DNA from: Ruminococcus flavefaciens
GTDB lineage: Bacteria; Bacillota; Clostridia; Oscillospirales; Ruminococcaceae
Direction: 5' to 3'
Length of the DNA: 10,411 bases
Assembly (NCBI GenBank): GCA_002310115.1
Contig: DBYI01000093.1
Location: forward strand, 5,794 to 16,204
The position numbers were made by a program, and so were the translations under genes. The notes under the pieces were generated by a model. That model was given only the letters and a program-made list of their open reading frames with translations. It made no database searches and was not told where the DNA came from. Below, in pieces: positions 7,230 through 10,411 of this stretch. Positions within the stretch are counted from its first letter, which is position 1, and each line of letters begins with the position of its first letter.

Positions 7230-8594
7230 TTAATTCAGCGGTGAATAGTCACCGAAAGAGTAGCGCCTGCCAACCTCTATCCAGTTTTTGGAATTAAAGT
7301 TGCTTAACGCTTTGTTATATTCCTCTTCACTTACATTTTCATTGTCAACGTCATAGTAGTATTTCTGAGGATTTTCTGGATAAGAGATTTTGCTCATTAT
7401 CTGGAACTGCTGTATGTGGCGAGTATCGAATTTACCTATAAACGCAGTGAAATCATCTGCAGCATATTCTGGAATTGAGCTGTCAGCAAAGCCAACAAGG
7501 TTTTCATCCTTGCATAAAAGGAACGATCCATGTCTGCCGAAGTTTTCAAGTGCTATTTCTCCGACGATTATTGCAGAGCCGTTCTCGTAATAGTAGATAT
7601 ATGAACCTAGGCTGGTATCACGGGATATTAGTAACTCTGGAGTACCGTCACCGTTTAAATCCTGAATATCCCACATAGATTCATCGGAATATAACTCTGA
7701 GTACATGAAATTTTTAAGTTCTTCTCTGTATGCTGTTTGCCAGCTTGTTGAGATACCGTATGTGTCATCGTATTCATTACGGAGCAAGCGGGCTACATAG
7801 CTGTTCCCGAAATGAAGCTCATAAGGCTTGGATTCAACATAATAAGCGCCGTTAGTCTTGAAGATATTGCCTGAGAAATCCAGTCTGATTAACCGTGATC
7901 CACCTATCTCTTCAATGACTTTCTTGATTGTGCCGGTTGAGACATTACCATTATTGTCGGTATATGTGTAAGTAGCATCTTCGTTTATCTGTACGATGCC
8001 TTTGGTTTCAATAGTATTAGCCAGGTTGAGGTTGTTGGCGCTGGATTCCTGGTACTTCCACTTGCCGACAAATAGATTGATGAATTCGGTATCAACGGAT
8101 TCTGTGGTATCCTTTGGCTCCTGATCTGTAACTGTTACTGCTGATACAGTTGTTGTTGCGGGTGTAATAGTGATAGCGGAACCATTTTTGTCAGTAGATA
8201 CAGAGCTTGTGCCTGTTCCTGCTGATGTTGTAACTGTAACAGCTGGTGTTATAACACCACCGCCACCGGAATTTGTGTTCCTTTTTAGCATAACTGTGCT
8301 GCCGATAGCAATGCCTGCGATAAGTACTATGGATGCAGCTGTGCTCAGAGGAGCGAGCCATGCAGGTCTTCTGCTGTGCTCAACGCCCTTAACTACGTCA
8401 TTCTCGGTTCTTTTTATATTATTATATCTCTCTGTTCTTTCTTTCTCTGCTCTCTGATATCTGAACTTCTTTTCACTCTTTACAAATATCCTGTCGAGTT
8501 GTTCATTTGATATCTCGGGGCATTTTTCGATAAGTCTTTCCATTGAATCATTTTCTGCATTCTCAAGAATATCGAATATATCTTGATTTTTCAT
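7230..8594 (-). CDS. Membrane-anchored anti-sigma factor with extracytoplasmic sensor region, 454 aa
   Basis: Probably binds and silences the sigma factor encoded just upstream, releasing it in response to an outside signal. Layout: cytoplasmic N-terminus of about 80 residues with acidic/basic helices; one membrane segment at about 83-103 (STAASIVLIAGIAIGSTVML); a Gly/Thr/Ser-rich linker (about 106-165); a beta-rich domain (about 174-262, starting FVGKWKYQ) resembling lipocalin-like or META-type modules; and a C-terminal part with DLNGDGTPELLIS at about 312, a calcium-binding FG-GAP-like loop. The start has GGAGGGG 7 bp upstream, lying right after the sigma stop codon (14-bp gap), so translation is probably coupled. 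The classic HXXXCXXC zinc anti-sigma motif is absent. Function is inferred from position and topology. Confidence 0.75.
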   Translation of the reverse strand: MKNQDIFDILENAENDSMERLIEKCPEISNEQLDRIFVKSEKKFRYQRAEKERTERYNNIKRTENDVVKGVEHSRRPAWLAPLSTAASIVLIAGIAIGSTVMLKRNTNSGGGGVITPAVTVTTSAGTGTSSVSTDKNGSAITITPATTTVSAVTVTDQEPKDTTESVDTEFINLFVGKWKYQESSANNLNLANTIETKGIVQINEDATYTYTDNNGNVSTGTIKKVIEEIGGSRLIRLDFSGNIFKTNGAYYVESKPYELHFGNSYVARLLRNEYDDTYGISTSWQTAYREELKNFMYSELYSDESMWDIQDLNGDGTPELLISRDTSLGSYIYYYENGSAIIVGEIALENFGRHGSFLLCKDENLVGFADSSIPEYAADDFTAFIGKFDTRHIQQFQIMSKISYPENPQKYYYDVDNENVSEEEYNKALSNFNSKNWIEVGRRYSFGDYSPLN

Positions 8595-8608
8595 ATTTTC
8601 TCCCCTCC

Positions 8609-9175
8609 TTATCTTCCCATTCCGACTTCCACAAGCTTAGAGCGCAGCTTTTCCATAGCTCTTGAACATCTCTGTCTCACGGCAGTTGCCGTCATTGAAA
8701 CGCTTTTGGCTATTTCACTGGAGTTTCGGTTATAATAGAATTTCTGGATAAGTATAGTTGAATCAGGCTCGCCCAGCTCGTCTATCTTGTCGAGAAGTAC
8801 GCGGCGGAGTTCGGAACGGTCTACGTGTTCGTCAACACTGAAGTCCGAGACAAGTTCCCTCATATCGTCCTCGTCTCTCTCAGAAATATGATTTGCCTTT
8901 GCACAAAGGCTTCTGAAGCTATCGATAGCCTTTCTCTTTGCAATAGTTGCGATAAGGTATTTAATATCATTCTCAGATGACATGTCAAATTCGCACTTCA
9001 TGAAGAGATCTGCGAAAACGTCACTGACGCATTCCTCTATATCCTCATTTGTGCCACATCCTCTGAGCCTGTTGTAAACGATAGCATAAACGTATCTGCC
9101 ATATTCCTTGACGAGAGCTTTATGACAGTCGACAGGTGATTTTTGCATCAGAGCTGTCAGTTCTCTGCTTGTCAT
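8609..9175 (-). CDS. ECF-type RNA polymerase sigma factor, 188 aa
   Basis: Directs RNA polymerase to a dedicated promoter set. Region 2 spans about residues 15-90 (YGRYVYAIVYNRL, then DIEECVSDVFADLF, the -10 binding helices), and region 4 about 125-185, with the helix-turn-helix NSSEIAKSVSMTATAVRQR reading the -35 element. There is no region 1 or 3, and the length fits the ECF group. Two ATGs are possible: 9181 lies only 1 bp after GGGAGG, while 9175 has a proper 7-bp spacing and is preferred. It is followed after 14 bp by the membrane anti-sigma gene and shares its terminator. ECF factors often drive their own operon, so the promoter at 9182-9260 may be self-recognised. The targets are unknown. 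Confidence 0.92.
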   Translation of the reverse strand: MTSRELTALMQKSPVDCHKALVKEYGRYVYAIVYNRLRGCGTNEDIEECVSDVFADLFMKCEFDMSSENDIKYLIATIAKRKAIDSFRSLCAKANHISERDEDDMRELVSDFSVDEHVDRSELRRVLLDKIDELGEPDSTILIQKFYYNRNSSEIAKSVSMTATAVRQRCSRAMEKLRSKLVEVGMGR

Positions 9176-9181
9176 TTTCAT

Positions 9182-9298
9182 TCCTCCCAGCGATTTATTT
9201 TGTAAGATTGATCTTCATAAACAATAATCGGAACTGTTTATTCAAGTGTTACAGCTTAGAAAGATTTTTTTGAAAAACATCATTTCCTATTGTAACAC
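9182..9298 (-). promoter_or_regulatory. Upstream region of the sigma operon with an 8-bp inverted repeat
   Basis: GTGTTACA (9247-9254) and TGTAACAC (9291-9298) form a perfect 8-bp inverted repeat with a 36-bp gap. On the minus strand TGTAAC is followed 17 bp later by CGATTA, a spacing and composition that could suit an ECF promoter. GGGAGG at 9183-9188 is the ribosome site. The promoter call is tentative; the repeat is certain. Confidence 0.4.
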
Positions 9299-9345
9299 AT
9301 TGCCTTGAAAGTTGCAATACTGGAGTTTTAGGCCATTTTATGTGC

Positions 9346-9384
9346 AAAAAAAAGCCATAGGGGAGTAATGTATCCTCTATGACT
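9346..9384 (-). terminator. Rho-independent terminator after the immunity-like gene pair
   Basis: On the minus strand, AGTCATAGAGGA pairs with TCCCCTATGGCT (9373-9384 with 9353-9364; one mismatch and one G-T pair) around an 8-nt loop, followed by T8 (9346-9353). It lies about 200 bp after the last small gene and isolates it from the sigma operon. The 200 bp between 9385 and 9589 hold no gene I can support. Confidence 0.8.
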
Positions 9385-9589
9385 TTCAGATCATTCAATA
9401 TTTTAGTGTGAATATATTTGTTTTTTCGGATGTGCATGAAACAACTGAACAGACGCAAAAAGATATCGCGAATGCATAGTCTATCAACGAATATGCTCTG
9501 ATATACTCATACTATCGCCAATCATTCTATCAGTTCTATGTATTCACGCAGAAGTTTGGCTTGAAAATCTCTAGTTATTTTATCTTTAT

Positions 9590-9997
9590 TTAGCCGTTCA
9601 ACTGATAATCGAGAAAGTTTTTAGCCGAGTCACTGATTGCTTTATTTATTTTATTATCAATTGCTATGCTTTTGAGAACGGATAATAATTCTTCTTTATC
9701 GCTGCTGCCATTTATACATCGGTTTAGCATCCAAACAGTATGTAATGTTGGCGTACGTTTGAGCGAGCTGATGAGTAAAGGAAGAAAATCAGGATAATAT
9801 TGCTCGATAAAATGCACTATTGCACCTGGTATACCAAAATCATCCAGAGGGTGACGTTCCATTATGGAAAACAGCTGATTAATTATTTCAAAGCCTGCCC
9901 CCTCTTCTGTAAGTTTTTCTATTATGTTTTCTGATTCAAATTCAAAATCGTCAGAACCTACAAGCTCCTCAAGTTGATTTAGCAAAGTCTCAATCAT
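9590..9997 (-). CDS. Small helical protein resembling toxin-immunity proteins, 135 aa
   Basis: The ATG at 9997 is chosen because GGAGGAG lies 6 bp upstream; starting at 10018 would put that ribosome site inside the coding region. The protein begins MIETLLNQLEELVG, is acidic and all-helical, and carries the stretch DDFGIPGAIVHFIEQYY followed by RTPTLHTVWMLNRCINGS. From memory, this pattern resembles Imm30-like/HEAT-like immunity proteins of polymorphic toxin systems, which neutralise a cognate toxin in the cytoplasm. No signal peptide or membrane span. It lies 20 bp after the preceding small gene, so the two are an operon. No toxin gene is seen in the window; it may lie beyond the right edge, or these may be orphan immunity genes. 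Confidence 0.6.
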   Translation of the reverse strand: MIETLLNQLEELVGSDDFEFESENIIEKLTEEGAGFEIINQLFSIMERHPLDDFGIPGAIVHFIEQYYPDFLPLLISSLKRTPTLHTVWMLNRCINGSSDKEELLSVLKSIAIDNKINKAISDSAKNFLDYQLNG

Positions 9998-10017
9998 ATG
10001 TTTCTCCTCCATTAGCA

Positions 10018-10395
10018 TTATTTCATTTGAAATGTGTTTTGTAAAACAACATCAAACAATTCATATTCAATGAAATATCCTTCTTCAAAAAAATTTTTAT
10101 TAGTACTGCTTGCTTTTAATTTGTTTCTTAAAGCAATAAATTTTTCCAGTTCTTCTTTTGTCTGAATTAATCCATTTTCATTAAGTTTAATTTGTGTTAA
10201 TTCATTTATTTTTCCGCAATAAAGGTCATTATATACTGCTGAATAATAACTTCCGCCAGAATATGCATAATCATACCCTAAAAAAGAAAGCTTCAAATCA
10301 TTATTATTATAAACAGGAGCAATACAATTTGTTGAACATAATAGTATTCTGAATTCTATGTTTTTTTTCTGCGATAACTCTATATACTGTGTTTG
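10018..10395 (-). CDS. Small protein of unknown function, 5' end unresolved (possible immunity protein)
   Basis: The frame is open from the codon after a TGA at 10396-10398 down to the stop at 10018-10020, giving up to 125 residues, but it holds no in-frame ATG. A TTG at 10296 would give 92 residues; it has no ribosome site, and the upstream residues (YIELSQKKNIEFRILLCSTN, then CIAPVYNNND) look genuinely coding. So the start is probably lost by a frameshift, for example in the A8 tract at 10361-10368, or an insertion near 10395. The body reads GYDYAYSGGSYYSAVYNDLY, then a charged helix and EEGYFIEYELFDVVL, a compact alpha/beta protein. I recognise no family. Its place ahead of an immunity-like gene suggests a similar role. 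Confidence 0.5.
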   Translation of the reverse strand, partial: QTQYIELSQKKNIEFRILLCSTNCIAPVYNNNDLKLSFLGYDYAYSGGSYYSAVYNDLYCGKINELTQIKLNENGLIQTKEELEKFIALRNKLKASSTNKNFFEEGYFIEYELFDVVLQNTFQMK

Positions 10396-10411
10396 TCAAG
10401 TAGAAAGTGCA

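Noticed and set aside
8895..8910. GCCTTTG/CAAAGGC inverted repeat
   Set aside because: It lies inside the sigma factor coding region, with no T-run or promoter nearby; probably chance.
9249..9458. 69-codon open frame on the minus strand
   Set aside because: It begins with TTG without a ribosome site and runs through the terminator hairpin and its T8 tract at 9346-9384.
9522..9617. Short out-of-frame tail (ITRDFQAKLLREYIELIE) after the immunity-like gene
   Set aside because: Only about 32 codons, no start, and the 135-aa protein already has a plausible natural C-terminus, so a lost extension is not needed.

Overview
The window looks like chromosomal accessory DNA from a Ruminococcus-type, plant-fibre-degrading Firmicute (moderate AT content, strong GGAGG ribosome sites). 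The main clue is a secreted protein with a type I dockerin, the module that plugs enzymes into cellulosomes. This assignment is inference from gene content; no rRNA or other marker gene is present.

Left third (1-2267, + strand): most of a group II intron. The window opens inside the ribozyme. The intron-encoded reverse transcriptase/maturase starts at 349, and domains V and VI close the intron near 2267. The RT gene is split between the GGTPQGG-type motif (block 4) and the YADD block by a 555-bp insertion (937-1491). Removing the insertion rejoins a 427-codon RT exactly in frame. The insert is a compact mobile element. Its ends are built from a decamer, TTATGCAAAG, repeated in a symmetric pattern, and 6-bp GGAGGG/CCCTCC spacers sit at the junctions. 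Its only gene, on the minus strand, is a 96-aa protein that corresponds to just the C-terminal catalytic part of a tyrosine recombinase. An extra 32-bp palindrome containing a complete recombinase-core-like site lies at its left edge. This is the most unusual part of the window.

Middle (2325-6850, minus strand): a secreted LRR-dockerin-M6-like metalloprotease whose reading frame is broken once at a T6 tract that forms a perfectly phased -1 slippery heptamer. Next come a 480-bp spacer with hairpins and a decayed small HTH-like gene, then a 542-aa helix-rich protein of unknown function.

Right third (7179-10411, minus strand): a sigma factor/anti-sigma pair with a strong terminator. The anti-sigma protein has one membrane segment and a large extracytoplasmic sensor region. 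Upstream of the pair lie another terminator and two small genes that resemble toxin-immunity proteins. The first of these lacks a visible start and is open almost to the window edge.

Apart from the intron, every gene is on the minus strand. The sigma/anti-sigma pair plausibly senses the cell exterior and may control secreted fibre-degradation proteins, but no shared promoter links it to the protease.
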